From Phlebopus portentosus (Eukaryota > Basidiomycota > Agaricomycetes > Boletales > Boletinellaceae), in the NCBI GenBank assembly GCA_037892935.1, contig JAYXKI010000012.1:62001-126000 (forward strand): a DNA stretch of 64,000 bases, written 5' to 3'. The notes under the pieces were generated by a model. The model did not search any database. It was not told where the DNA came from and worked only from the letters and a program-made list of their open reading frames with translations. A program made the position numbers and the translations under genes. The stretch's first letter is position 1, and every line of letters starts with the position of its first letter. Positions 11,315 to 22,738 of the stretch are shown in pieces.

Positions 11315-11933
11315 TATTAGATTGCCCCCTTCCTAGCTCTGGATGATGTTCATAACTCGTCTTGATTACTTACGCACTGTTTCGCACTTTGTCGTCCTTT
11401 TAATTGTCGTGCATATCTCCTGTTTGTCTCTTTTTTAAGTTTCCCCTCTTTTTATTTGTCCGGAGGCTTAATATTCGTGCATTCACCGCATTATCTATCT
11501 CATACCGGTAGAGTACCCAATACCACATTCATCTCTCCCTCAGCTTCGTGGTGCGATAAGTCTTTGAGAAAAGAGCCGACGTTGTACCATCCTGACCTAC
11601 CTGCCGTTTCTCTCATTCCTCTCTACTCATGTAATTTATTCAACGGTAGGTCACCCGTTCGCCCCTTGGCCTCAAGTCCAGTCAGCTCAACCATGCTTGC
11701 CCAAAACAGTTACAATCGTCAGAACACTCAGAACACCGACGGCATTCTCGTTGGTCGAGATATTGATGACCTTAAATCTCACATTTCGCATTTTTGGGCT
11801 CCGACTGAACATGTACAATGTCGCGTCGGTCCCATGACGAAACGGATCTTTCCGAGGGGACACTGATAACGACTTTCTAAGTTTTCTTCTTGAATCCCGT
11901 TTATTCCCTCCCGTCATCCAAAAATATAAAACC
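11315..11933. other. AUR1-PNC1 intergenic region
   Basis: This holds the AUR1 3' region and the PNC1 promoter. It is pyrimidine-rich upstream of the PNC1 start, as is common for fungal promoters. An AATATAAAA stretch at about 11923 is only about 10 nt before the ATG, too close for a standard TATA box. No gene is supported. Confidence 0.5.
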
Positions 11934-12931
11934 ATGGAGGCAAATTCAGCCCTGATTGTTGTTGACGTGCAATAGTCAGCTTCACCTATCCTGATTCTCC
12001 GATTAGCAAAGGCTCATGAATTGTCATGTCCTCATAGCGACTTCCTTCCGGGCGGATCACTTGCTGTACCGGAGGGCGATCAAGTCGTGCCAGTGATCAA
12101 TAAGCTGCTGAAGGAGAAATGGAGTTTTGTTGCTGCTAGCCAGGTTACTTTGAACTTATATCAAGATAAGCCTGAAAATATCTGACTCCCATTCTCCTTC
12201 TCTTGGTGGGATGAACAGGATTACCATCCGCCCGGACATGTTTCCTTGTAAGCATACTCAATATCTGTTTACGTCCAAGTAAGAATAGCTCAGAGCAAGA
12301 TAGCGCAAGTACCCACAAGAAGGAGCTATTCTCGCAGATTGATGTCCCGTTACGATACGCGAAGGAGGGTATGCCACCTACGATTCCACAAATAATGTGG
12401 CCGGATCACTGCGTATGTTCTTATTCCTAATATACGGCGAGAATTATTCATTTCATAATTGACTTTGATCCCTCCTTTCAGGTCCAAAGGACGCATGGCG
12501 CCGAGATCGAAGAAAGCATTCTGAAGTCAGCGGAACCATGGTTTGAATCGGACAAGGGTCTGATTCTTCAGAAAGTGATTAGCTCGTCTGACATGACCTT
12601 AATAATTCTTATAAGACATCTCCAGGGCACGGATATTTCTGTTGATGTATATTCCGCATTCGGCTGCGCTCCTGGCTTCTCTCCAGATACGACTCAACTC
12701 GCTTCTGAACTCCGAAAGCGAGGAATAACCAAGCTTTTTGTCGTTGGTCTTGCGACTGATTACTGCGTCCGTGCTACCACGCTTGACGCCTGCAAGGCAG
12801 GATTTAACGTTACTGTCATAAGAGAGGCTGTTCGAGCTGTTGGAGGTGAGAAAGCAACACAGCGCATTGAAGCAGAATGGAAGGAGGCTGGTGTCAAAAT
12901 AGTTGGAATGCAAGACATCACTGTGGGATGA
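11934..12931 (+). CDS. PNC1: Nicotinamidase (isochorismatase family)
   Basis: Six exons by my reading: 11934-11974, 12038-12143, 12219-12247, 12289-12412, 12482-12574, 12626-12931. They total 699 nt, 232 aa. The enzyme deamidates nicotinamide to nicotinic acid in the NAD+ salvage pathway. The catalytic triad is visible: Asp11 in IVVDVQYDFLPGGSLAV, Lys131 in LILQKGTD, and Cys178 in GLATDYCVRATTLDA. Metal ligands fit Asp50 and His52 (DYHPPGH) and His99 (MWPDHC). The start codon leads straight into the conserved first strand. Without splicing the frame would stop right after VVDVQ, so intron 1 (63 nt) is needed; its donor gives VDVQYDF, the family sequence. VDVYSAFG replaces the more usual VDSYSAF. 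Intron 3 is only 41 nt. Confidence 0.93.
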
Positions 12932-13160
12932 GCATGGAAATGACGGCCTATCTTTATTTACCTTCTCATTTCCTCAACGAGTTCGCGAAAGAAAGGTGTA
13001 CGTATACTCATTGCAAACAAACACATACACTTACTAATACAGGTTCAGAGTCCATACCATACACAAAATTGACTTCTCGGAAAATCGTACAAAATATCCA
13101 TGCAAATGACTCTCTCTTCACCAATTTTGACTGTCGCGAGGAACCTTGAGCGATAAAATT

Positions 13161-14381
13161 TCACTTGGTCGATTGCGTGTCGTCCAGCTCCGAGTACCTT
13201 CCCGCGGGGACTGCGCCCAGGTTCGACAACGCAACGATTTGATCTTGAGAATGTGCATGAGATCGAAAGCAGTCAGTCCTAATTATACAACGCTCACCTG
13301 GAGCACGCCAGCACTCCGCCTTCAATCCAAGTGCGAGGACCACGACTGATATCATAGCATATATGAAATTATTGACGACGTCGCTGGCAAGCGTCAGGTC
13401 TTCCACCCCCGTCTCTGAAGTCAACTGGACAGACGGGGAGAAATAGATCGTGAAGACGATTCCCTGGATCATCCCGATGAAGTAAAGAGGGGTGATCACA
13501 AACAGCATGACTTTGGTGATCTAAAAATAAAATACAGATATATAGACATTCATTGGTAAGCCATTGTATTTATATTCTATAGAAATTCGGATTCACGGAC
13601 CTGATCATTTACTCTGACACGTTTCGCGCTTTCATGTACGTAGACGGATAGGGCTGTGATGCAGAGCGCGGAAAAGAACCAGAATGCTGAAAATACATAG
13701 CCAGCATTCAGGTACATTTGGGCGGCATTCCTTGCCCGCTGGAGATCGTTTCTCGTAATGACCTCGAGCTCGACGAGCCGGGCCTGAAGTGATAGCTGGT
13801 TCGTGTAAAGAGCCGACGAAAGTGTAGACAGCAGAACAAGAGCAGCGAATAAGCCGAGGAATGTTCTGAAGAGGAGCTTGTCCATAGCCAGCACACTTCG
13901 GGAGTCCTCATCATGCTTCCGCCATTGCTTGTACCTGTCAAATAGCAGCAGCCATAGAGCGAGGTACAGGAGCGGCGAGGACCAATTGGAGAAGAAAACG
14001 ATGGTCGAGCCCAATGCCACGATCGTCTGTGGAGTGTCTTGCTCAGATGTTACTATGTAGCCGATATCCACGGAGCATTGCACAACGGAGAACACAGTCG
14101 CTGCACAGAGTGCGAAGTACGGCGAGCGGTGAGATTTCAGTCGGAAAATCGGAGCAAGGCAGCTCAGTGCAATGACGATGTAGACAAAATCGAATATGCA
14201 CCATACGGCTAAGTCACCCTACATTGCGTCAACGCGCACACATGCGGTAAGAAAAGGCAACGACTGATCAGTGCCTATGGTATCTTACCTTCGTCAAGGA
14301 ATTTGCTACAAATTTCGCAGATACGGAGGGCAGGAAAGTCGAGAAAGCAAGACCATACAACAGAGCAAGCATTCGAGACAT
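13161..14381 (-). CDS. Orphan seven-transmembrane protein with signal peptide
   Basis: Four exons (14381-14289, 14218-13601, 13520-13298, 13243-13161) give 338 aa. The start MSRMLALLYGLAFS opens a good signal peptide ending near ...PSVSA (residue about 22). Seven hydrophobic segments follow: LAVWCIFDFVYIVIALSC, YFALCAATVFSVVQCS, ALGSTIVFF...LYLALWLLL, FLGLFAALVLLSTL, VFSAFWFFSALCITAL, VMLFVITPLYFIGMIQGIV and FIYAMISVVVLAL. The C-terminal tail is short and polar. The last intron (54 nt) keeps frame if retained, which would insert residues near the tail. An N-terminal signal plus seven helices is a receptor-like topology, but I see no known receptor motif and do not recognise the family. Function is unknown; it may belong to the many lineage-specific 7-TM proteins of Agaricomycetes. 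Confidence 0.75.
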
Positions 14382-14906
14382 CGTTGTGGGTGTCGAAAGA
14401 CTCGCGAGAAATCCTCTTGCAAAGTATAATCAGAAAGACAGCTGGACTTCGTGTGAGAGCCGATGCAAGAGGAACCATTAGAGTCCAAAGCGCGTGGGTA
14501 ACCTATGCCTCAGAACAGTATAGAACGGCGTCAATGATACCAATAAATAGGCATGGCCATTCGCTGCGGTATTTATGTAATATTCGCCGCAGCACTCGTG
14601 TACTCATTAATGAGGAGAATGTATGGCAGGACAATCATGGCGGTCGTGTGCAAGTCGCAATTACGAAGTCGACAAGACAATGCCAAATTTCCCACACTGA
14701 GTTCCAATTGTATGTACATGCAGCAACGTTATACTATCGGAAAAACCAGATCTCTCATCTTCATCTATTGGATACACTGATAGCAATTAGCGTAACAGTA
14801 TCTATCAAGGTCTATCAACTCTATATTTCTATCTAGGGAAACTGCGAAATTTGTGCGATTCTATTGAAGTTGCGAGGAATGAAAATAAAGCTGCCACTCT
14901 ATCTGT
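14382..14906. other. Intergenic, no supported gene
   Basis: This gap lies between the 5' end of the 7-TM gene and the 3' end of the exporter-like gene (both minus). It must hold the 7-TM promoter. No TATA-like element or gene stands out. Confidence 0.4.
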
Positions 14907-17900
14907 TCACTGGACCTCCCTTGGCTTCTGATGATAAACTGGTAAGCCATGTATATGATATTGTTCTCCCACTAGCTCCTTTGTCGCCATCATCAGCCTG
15001 TCTATTCGCGTGATAATCATAAAAACGGTCGCAACTCCGACGCTGAAGAATCTAGGACGAAAGTCGGCATCGAATCAACTATATCTTCAATGGCGCAATA
15101 CATACAGATATTGCTCATCCTGGAGCATCTCGATTGTTAGAGTATGTGAAATACCAAGTTCCGCTGCCTCTTCCTTGGATAGGACGTTTAATCCATGATG
15201 GTGAGCCGTGTATCTATCGAGTAAGGGACATGGAGTAACCTGAGGGAGTGACTTTCCTGTTCGCAGTGCAAAGGATATCATACCTACAAGAATGAGATTA
15301 ACAAAGTATATATAGAAGCGAGGAATGAGTCTTACTGATGATACCCAGAACATCACCTTGGAAATCAGGTTCCAGAAGGAGCGTCCGCTTGAGGAAGGCT
15401 TGGGCCCATGGAAGCTCTAAGTGCTCCGTGATAGAGCGTAGGTGGGATAATAAATATGATATCTCTCTTTGTTTCATGTTGTAGGTTAGCGTTGACTACC
15501 GATTAAGGTTACGATAAAGTCGTACATCTGAATTTCATTGATGATATCATAACGTTTCTCGGGCCATTTGCCGCGAAGAGAAAACTGTACAGCGGTCAAA
15601 CAACACGGTCAGATCTCTATGCTTTGGATTCAGGCTCTACGAATTGATTGGAATTGACTAACCTCGTACGCTATATTCTTCTTCAGCGACGCTGCACGCC
15701 TGAGCTTCATGCGTATGGCAATAAGGTCCTTGTTGATGATCTCCTTGTGTGGACCTTCCGGGGCTGTTGCAAAGGAGACAACATCGCAATAAGATGCTCC
15801 GAGTTGATCTACAGTCGTGGCGTACGTCGCCCGAAGATATTTGCGTAGCGTCGCTGTCGGTGGAAGATAGGACAAGATACTGAAGATTATGTCAACATAT
15901 AACCAGCGAAGTAGCTAAGTACGACGCTTACAATGCAACAGCAACACCAATCGTGACTAGCAAAAATCGTGTCTGCGGGTGCGGATTAAATTGCAAATAT
16001 GAATCTGTAGGCGTCAGTATTGACTTACCCAGGCTACGGAAAATCCTTTCCCTGCATCATAAGAATTGAGTCATGACATGACCAAGACATTACGATGGAA
16101 CACTCACCTGCACTTGAAGGACTTGGGTCGTGTGTGTCTTGCCAGGAGAAACCGATCACAAGACCGATACTCAAAACGAAAATCGTGAGCGTCATCGGGG
16201 AAGCGGGAAAATAGTAACGGAAGAAGAACAACACGGGGAAGCAGACGGCGGAGACCGAAGCTAGACCATACGGGTTCCCGTTCCCCGATCCTGTTGAGAT
16301 GTACCTTTCAACAGCATACATCGGTGTCTGAGCTTCGGATAGTTATCATGAACTCACCACATGACCATCCCGACAACGCAGCCCATAAAGGTTGAGAACA
16401 CGCGAGAAATCCACCCGAATGCTGTATCGCCTCTGAAGCGACTTAGCGTCAGTTGGCCATAGATGCTAGGCCATGTATTAGTCTAAATAAAGAGGATTCT
16501 ACCTCTGGATCACTTACAGAGCCCATACTGATCTGTGAACTTGCAACGCAAGGTCGTTATCTGGCCCTCAGCGGACACAATTATAGGCTCACTATAAGTG
16601 AATTCTGCAGAGCTTCTTACGTATGTAGGTAAACTCAGAATTACTGCGCAGGAAGGGATCAAATAGGTTCACATAATTCATAAGAGTACGAGTGAGGAAC
16701 CGATGGAGGATAAGTAAACGAACTCACTGGACAATACGCCGGCCTTCAACCCAAAGACCGCATTCCCACTCCCCAAAGCACTCAGAGTATGATAAGCCAT
16801 ACTTCCGAAAGCTTGCAGCCTTGTTCTAGGTGGCAAAGCATCGGGATCGCGCCCCGTCGGCACTCCGAGCAGCGATTGATTCTCAGGATCGATCCCTTGT
16901 ACAATATCTACATGGAACGGTCAGATATGCATTATCAAGGAAGACAGGGTGTTCATACTAGGATCCTCGTCCTCATCGTGTTGCAAGCTGGAATCGATAG
17001 GCTCCCATTTCTTCCAAAGAAATATTTGCCTGAAGGGCAGCACCGGTATCCAGATTCGGGCTCTTCGCCGGGTCCTGTCTAGTTTAATCATCTCATCTAG
17101 CTGATTTTGACGTGAAGTCATGGCTACAATCGAGGCAGTCAATCGTGACTTACAAATTGACGGAGGTGTTTGGAAAAACGCATTAGATGGTACTGATACA
17201 AGTAGCACTGGTAGAGCAAAAGATGCGGAGGATTCGCATCGTCGAACGAAGATCCTGCTTCGTCAGCGTCGTCAGCTGATCGGTACAACTCAAGGATAAG
17301 ATGCCTAATAATTACCATTGCTATATGTCAGAAACGCAAACGACTTAATACTGCTACTGACCTTTTCTCGTTCCAGAATTCATCAAGGGTGTGTTGTAGC
17401 TTTGACATGGCTAGCTCGTCATCTCGTATCGCCTCCTGCCAATGCTTGTGCCCCCGACCATACAACTTCCAAAAGCGGTCCTGGTTCATGCGCTCAAGCC
17501 AGCTGACGACATGATCAAGAGTATCTCCACAGGCCACTATGAGATCGCGGGAGCTGTCGGCTAATCGTGCCGTGATGATTAGGAACAGCTCTTCAGATGC
17601 TGGATGGGAGAATCGCGACTCGATATTAACATATCTCTGGGATTCGAAGATTCCGACTGGTTTCTCAGAGAAAGAGGATGCGCCTGAAGAAAGGACAGAC
17701 GCGGGGCGGCTGGTATGATGGTGCGAGTAATGAAGGTGGCGATGATTTAGGTGATGGTGATGGACCTGCTGGCGCGAATGATGTCGCCGAAGGATTGGAC
17801 GAGGAGACGATAGACTAGCTACTCGATGGTAATGCAGAGCTTTTCTCTGACCGGTAGATTTAACAGATGCAGTCGATGGTGTAGGGTCGTCTCTAAGCAT

Positions 17901-19398
17901 CTCAGCTGGTGAAGAAGGGCGGGTAGCTGGTCGAGACTGCGTTGGAGTTGACCACGGTGTGTTGAGGAGAGACAGCGCTGGACCACCTGTCTCAGACCCG
18001 ATGACCTTGAAGTAGAAAGCCATGCCATTCGCGCGGACTGTCATGTGGCGAACGAACTCATGCAGGCGGGAGAAATCGCTTGGACCAAACCTTCCCCACG
18101 AGAAATCCTTCTTGATCAGCCGACTTGAAGCAGCTAAGGGAGCCAGGGCAGCTTCGGATTGACTGACAAGCTTGATAAACTCTTCCGAGTTGAAATCGCC
18201 TTCCGTGATAACCTTGTTGAAGATGTCCGACTGTGTATGCATCGCCTTCGACAACGGAACAAATACACCGCGAAATCTTTTAATGAACTGTGCGTTCACT
18301 GTCTCAGGGAAAACCAAAGCTGAGCAAGCAATAGCCACCGCTGAATGGAACGCAAATGGGAGAACGCAGCTGATCGCGGTCTGCAGGCTTGCTTAGAAAA
18401 TGATCTCAGCTCTGTTGGAAGGACTCGCCTGATAAGATTGATACGGGTAAAAGTGGGCGACAGATAGAGTGATGTCTTTTCGATAGATCATTGTCAAGTT
18501 CATTCGGCCATGAGTAAGAAGTGACTTACCGACGACAATGCAGCCCAGCGTTGGGCCCAGGACATAAGGTCCCTGAGCAATCCTTGCTCTGGAATAGAGG
18601 AGGACAGCGGTCCCTAGAAATAGGAAAATTGCACATATAATTGTTTCCTTCAGGCGACTACGTCAATATCCATATTTCTTACACTACAAAGAGAGACATT
18701 CTCACCCGCGCTTCGATATAACGACCGGCGAAGATCTCGTACTGTGTCGCGAATTCGTCGTGTTCCTTGCGAGCTAGAACACAAAGGAATATTCCAAGAC
18801 AGCACCACCTATAGCGAAACGTTTGCCCTTGTACTACGAAATGTCAGTGGGACTTACGCAAACGAAACCGTGACGAAGATGAGATTCGATATCTCTCGTT
18901 CAAGCACTGCTATGAATGGCTCCGCAGGAGGCGACAGAAACGCGGCTAGAGTTAAAGGTTCAGATAAGGAGAGAACTCTCCTGAACCAGCACGATCATAC
19001 CAATGAGGATAAGGAAACTGGACTGCAAATTGTTAGTCTCACAGAAATAGAAGTGACACCGCTACACTTACTTGACCCATAATGACCTGGGTCTTTGAGG
19101 CCACAAGAAGAATCACGCAAACCCACGCACAGACTGCCGTCCGAATGATAGGCTTCAGATGAGAAGCATCCATGTTATCTACGATCCACGATTTGTCAAG
19201 ACGAGCTAGTAGATGCTTTAGATTGAGGAACCCATGCGAGGGTCTATGCTTCCTCGGAGTCTGCAGTCGTAAATGCAGGGGCTTCTTCTTCCGCGACATG
19301 ACTTTAGATGGCTCGCATTTCTCTAGGTCTTGTTCATTTGGGCCGTTCTGGAGCGGGCAGTTCGCGCCCCGGGGAGTACTTTCTTCGCTTTCCATCAT
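14907..19398 (-). CDS. Aromatic-acid-exporter/FUSC-like large membrane protein (ArAE_2_N + DUF2421 type, BRE4-like)
   Basis: Very intron-rich: I trace 21 exons and roughly 1,160 aa from MMESEESTP (19398) to HQKPREVQ (14907). The N-terminal half has the ArAE_2_N pattern: DKSWIVDNMDASHLKPIIR, then membrane segments WVCVILLVASK, LSPPAEPF, SFAWCCLGIFLC, and VLPFAFHSAVAIACSALVFPETVNAQF. A His/Ser-rich cytosolic linker follows (about 17.7-17.9 kb). The second half has the FUSC-like block ALSIYGQLTLSRFRGDTAFG, MVMWYISTG and FSWQDTHDPSP, and ends with the DUF2421-type region (EFSLRGKWPEKRYD, DQLGASYCDVVSF, MMATKELVGEQYH). Fungal members are putative exporters of aromatic or toxic acids, or ER/Golgi proteins linked to brefeldin A sensitivity; the substrate here is unknown. 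One intron (18428-18381) seems to use a GC donor. The start ATG is the least certain part. Confidence 0.88.
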
Positions 19399-22136
19399 CT
19401 GAGCCCGGCCTTTCTGAAAAGCAATCTATAGATCGAAAGAGAACTTCAGCAACAGATTTCTCATGGCTCCGAACTGCGCGTCAGATAATGAGAAAGGGAA
19501 GCAGATACTGGTTCAGTCAAGAAAGCGAGGTTGAACTACTGCCCGATATTTGTCGGAGTGGAAAGTCAGTCTTTACGTAACATGCACCAATCATCGCGTA
19601 TCGAATCAACATCACTGAACAGGCTTTGCTTCCGCCTTGCCCTGCCAGAATAATTCCTTCGTTAGGCTTACGCAGTATCGGTGTTCCTGTGAGCTAAGTA
19701 CTGTACTAATTAAAGCTGAGACAACCAAATAAATCGAATCGCAATGTATCAGATCGCTCATATAATACATTCAATTCGGGAAAATGAGGGATAGCTAGTC
19801 ACGATGTTCGGGAACACACGGAAAGCCGGTCTGCTTGGTCATCCAACCGATCTAAACATACAGTAACTTGATTCGCAGTACATCGACGCACGTAACACAT
19901 AGACAAGAGCAAATCCTAGTTTCTTTAACAAAGACAATGACGAAATCGCTGTGGGATTTTGCGCGACGGCTTGAATAGCTGACAGGAATGTCTACCGTCT
20001 TTGTCGTAAAGTGTCTATAAAATGGTTACAATTAGCATCTTCGCTCGGAGTCTGGTCGCCAAAACTAACCCAAGACCACCGTAGCCACAGGTCGTCTTAT
20101 CTCTGGTTCTCGTCAGTTCAGACACGACGTCGAGTTTCGTCAACGGTCACCACTTTGCTCTGTAGCGTTACAAAATGTAAGGGGTGGGCGGCCGCAAGGT
20201 AGGTCAAGATGAACGATGAAGGTTTATTACTCGTTGAAATCGACTCCATTGAATGCGTCTGGAGCTTGGATACACAGTTTGTTTTCTCGGTGACGCGAAT
20301 GAGGGGCTTGATAGTGAGGCTAGATGGGTCGGATTAAGTCAATTCTGTTTGGAATATATACAGAAAGGTGAGTGTTGCATCAATGCTGTCTTCTATTCCT
20401 CTCGGAGAAAGATGCTTCCGGGTCAGACTTGAAAGACCAAATCTTGTACTCGTGTTGATAATAATATCCTCCTGGTGGCATTATGACACCGTTGCGTCTG
20501 GCTAAAGAACGTCGGTGATACCTCTTACGAGATGGAACGGCCAATTCTATGTCCCATTCAATCAGTTTTTTCCAAATCCAACATGCACCTCGAAATCCCC
20601 GGTGATGCACTAAACGTGTCGCAGCTCGCTATCGAAGTCCGAACAGAAAAAACGGTGCTATGCAACCTCAGAATAGCGATTCTCGAGAAAGCCATCTCGT
20701 GTCTGCCATGTTTTCGAGGGAAAGAGGTACCGTGCATTACGGCTAATCTATCCTTCAACTCTCCCGGTATAACTGCGTGCGAGACACCGTAAAAAATTGT
20801 TTGGCGCGACTTCTTGATCGCACTTCCTACAAATGTATTCAACCGTCCGTGTCTTCGTGGCGCTCATTAAGTTGCCCCACCAACAAGGATCTACGTAGCC
20901 TGGTTTCAGTGGAGCTAGCTTTTACTGAGATATTGACTTATGTAAATCACAAAAAGGCGCCGGCCCTGACTTGCAGGTATCCGAGATCTCCTTTCCCACG
21001 GGCCTGGGGTGAATATAAAGGTAAACTGCCGTTCTGGATTTGACAGCTTCCATTTCTTTTCTTTTTTTGATCACCGTTTCAGCGACATTGTCGTTCCGGA
21101 TCGAAATGCGGATACACAAGCACATGAAAGGGCGATACAGCGGGATAATAATCAAACATACAGTAATCTCCTTCTGCCCAGTTTTATACGATCGTCGCTC
21201 ACGTAGCTCAGCGTCTCTCAAAGAATTGTCCTGAGACGTCCATGACGTGAGTAAACTGGACTCCTTTTTATCTTATATGCATTTCAAAAACGGTTGGCTC
21301 GATGGCCAAAAGGGTGTGGATTTATTTTGACTCCTTCCGTACTGATGGATGGGGCTTTACGATGTTGCTAACGGCCTTTGCGAAAATTGCATAGAACATG
21401 GCGGATTACTATACGCGCGATTCTTCCGGTTGCGTAAGCCTCCAAGCTCGACTCCCATGAAGGCATATGTGCGAGATTTGACGGGTACTCTACGTCCTCC
21501 TTATGGAGCATGATTTCATAGGTTTGCATCAGATTATAAAAATAAAGGCTCCCATTGGCATTGCTTCATAGAAAAATTTGAAATTCGGAGTTACCGGTCT
21601 GGCGAATCTAATGCCGCTATCCACCGTGTCTAGAGGAGTTTTCCCTCAGCCGATAATCCGAGTGACAAAGCATCAGCAGGAAATATTATACACAACGTAT
21701 CCGTAGGTTCCTAATCCGACTCTTTGGCATGCTCGGGATACCCTTCAGACAAGACAAGGAAGATAAGCGTAACGCTCCCAAGCTTGACACCATAAGTTGA
21801 TCCTAAACATAGCTTCGGCTCCGAAATTTCAATTTGGTTCTCCCTCGTCAAGGTGAGAGGTTTACGCGATGCGAAAGATTTACACGCCGGATCCTGTTAT
21901 AAATAACATGCCTTTGACACTCGGTCGCTTTAAAGAGCCTATTTTAATAATTTTCACGAAGCAAAAATTGCTACCGGATGTTTAAAAGCGTACAGGAGCA
22001 ACATACATTCAACAACTCGGAAACTAGGAGGCAAATGAAACATGCATTCAAGGGACGGCGGTCACAGGATCGACGACTCCAAACGAACTATTTATCAGAA
22101 AAGCACGGTAAGTCCTTAACGCATAACCATCCTGAA
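19399..22136. other. 2.7-kb gene-poor stretch
   Basis: No supported gene. Minus-strand frames at 20842-20558 and 20610-20380 overlap and could be pieces of a decayed gene, but no family is recognisable. The part next to 22137 serves as the hydrophobin 3' flank. Confidence 0.4.
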
Positions 22137-22638
22137 TTAGAGGCTTAGATCAACGGGAACACAACCGATGGCAACGAGTCCATCTTAAGGCATAGTCAGA
22201 ATCTGGGCGCTTAAATGTTGGCTTCCGGATATATGCTCACTGTAGCTGTTGTCCTCACAGCAGACCGGGCTCGCACTGCATCCAGAGCTTCCGGTTCCAA
22301 CAACCTAAAATAAACACATTGCACGTCAGTTTAGAGACTTGTATATGTCTATACACTGCGTACCGTAATAGGGGTGCAAGTAAGTCCGATGGGGACACTG
22401 ACATCTTGAACAACGATGCCGAGCAGACCCAACTCCTTGCTTGCATCGGCACTTCCCGCAGGCTGCACGCTATCACAGCATTGAATAGGTGCAGTTGAGC
22501 ACTAGGACAAGGAAAATTAGAATATATATGCTTCTCTGAAAGGGCCGTTCTTACCGAGCTGGCAGGCTCGCCGCCGGGCATGGGGGTGGCGACCGCAAGG
22601 AGGGCAAGGGAGGCAAAAACAGTGAGTTTGGCAAACAT
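22137..22638 (-). CDS. Class I hydrophobin
   Basis: Four exons (22638-22555, 22501-22364, 22304-22241, 22183-22137) total 333 nt, 110 aa. It is a small secreted amphipathic protein that self-assembles at air-water interfaces and coats hyphae and fruit bodies. The signal peptide MFAKLTVFASLALLAVATP is followed by the eight-cysteine hydrophobin pattern: C-x6-CC (CSTAPIQCCD), a long loop with LGLLGIVVQDVSVPIGLTC, then GSSGCSASPVCCEDNSYNGLVAIGC and the tail VPVDLSL. The long C3-C4 loop marks class I. The intron positions (after the signal, before VVGTG, within the last loop) are standard for the family. A TATA box lies about 95 bp upstream. A second copy with the same exon sizes lies at 26.1-26.6 kb. 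Confidence 0.96.
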
Positions 22639-22730
22639 GTTTGGTTCAGAGTGCAGAGGTTAGAGATATGAAGAGGATAGAATGAAGCTGGTCTGTTCGA
22701 CTGCTGGAGAAAGCTCGCAAAACCACCACT

Positions 22731-22738
22731 CTTTTATA
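22731..22738 (-). promoter_or_regulatory. TATA box of the hydrophobin gene
   Basis: TATAAAAG on the minus strand, about 93-100 nt upstream of the hydrophobin ATG at 22638. The position suits a strongly expressed, TATA-driven fungal promoter. It is assigned from sequence only. Confidence 0.65.
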
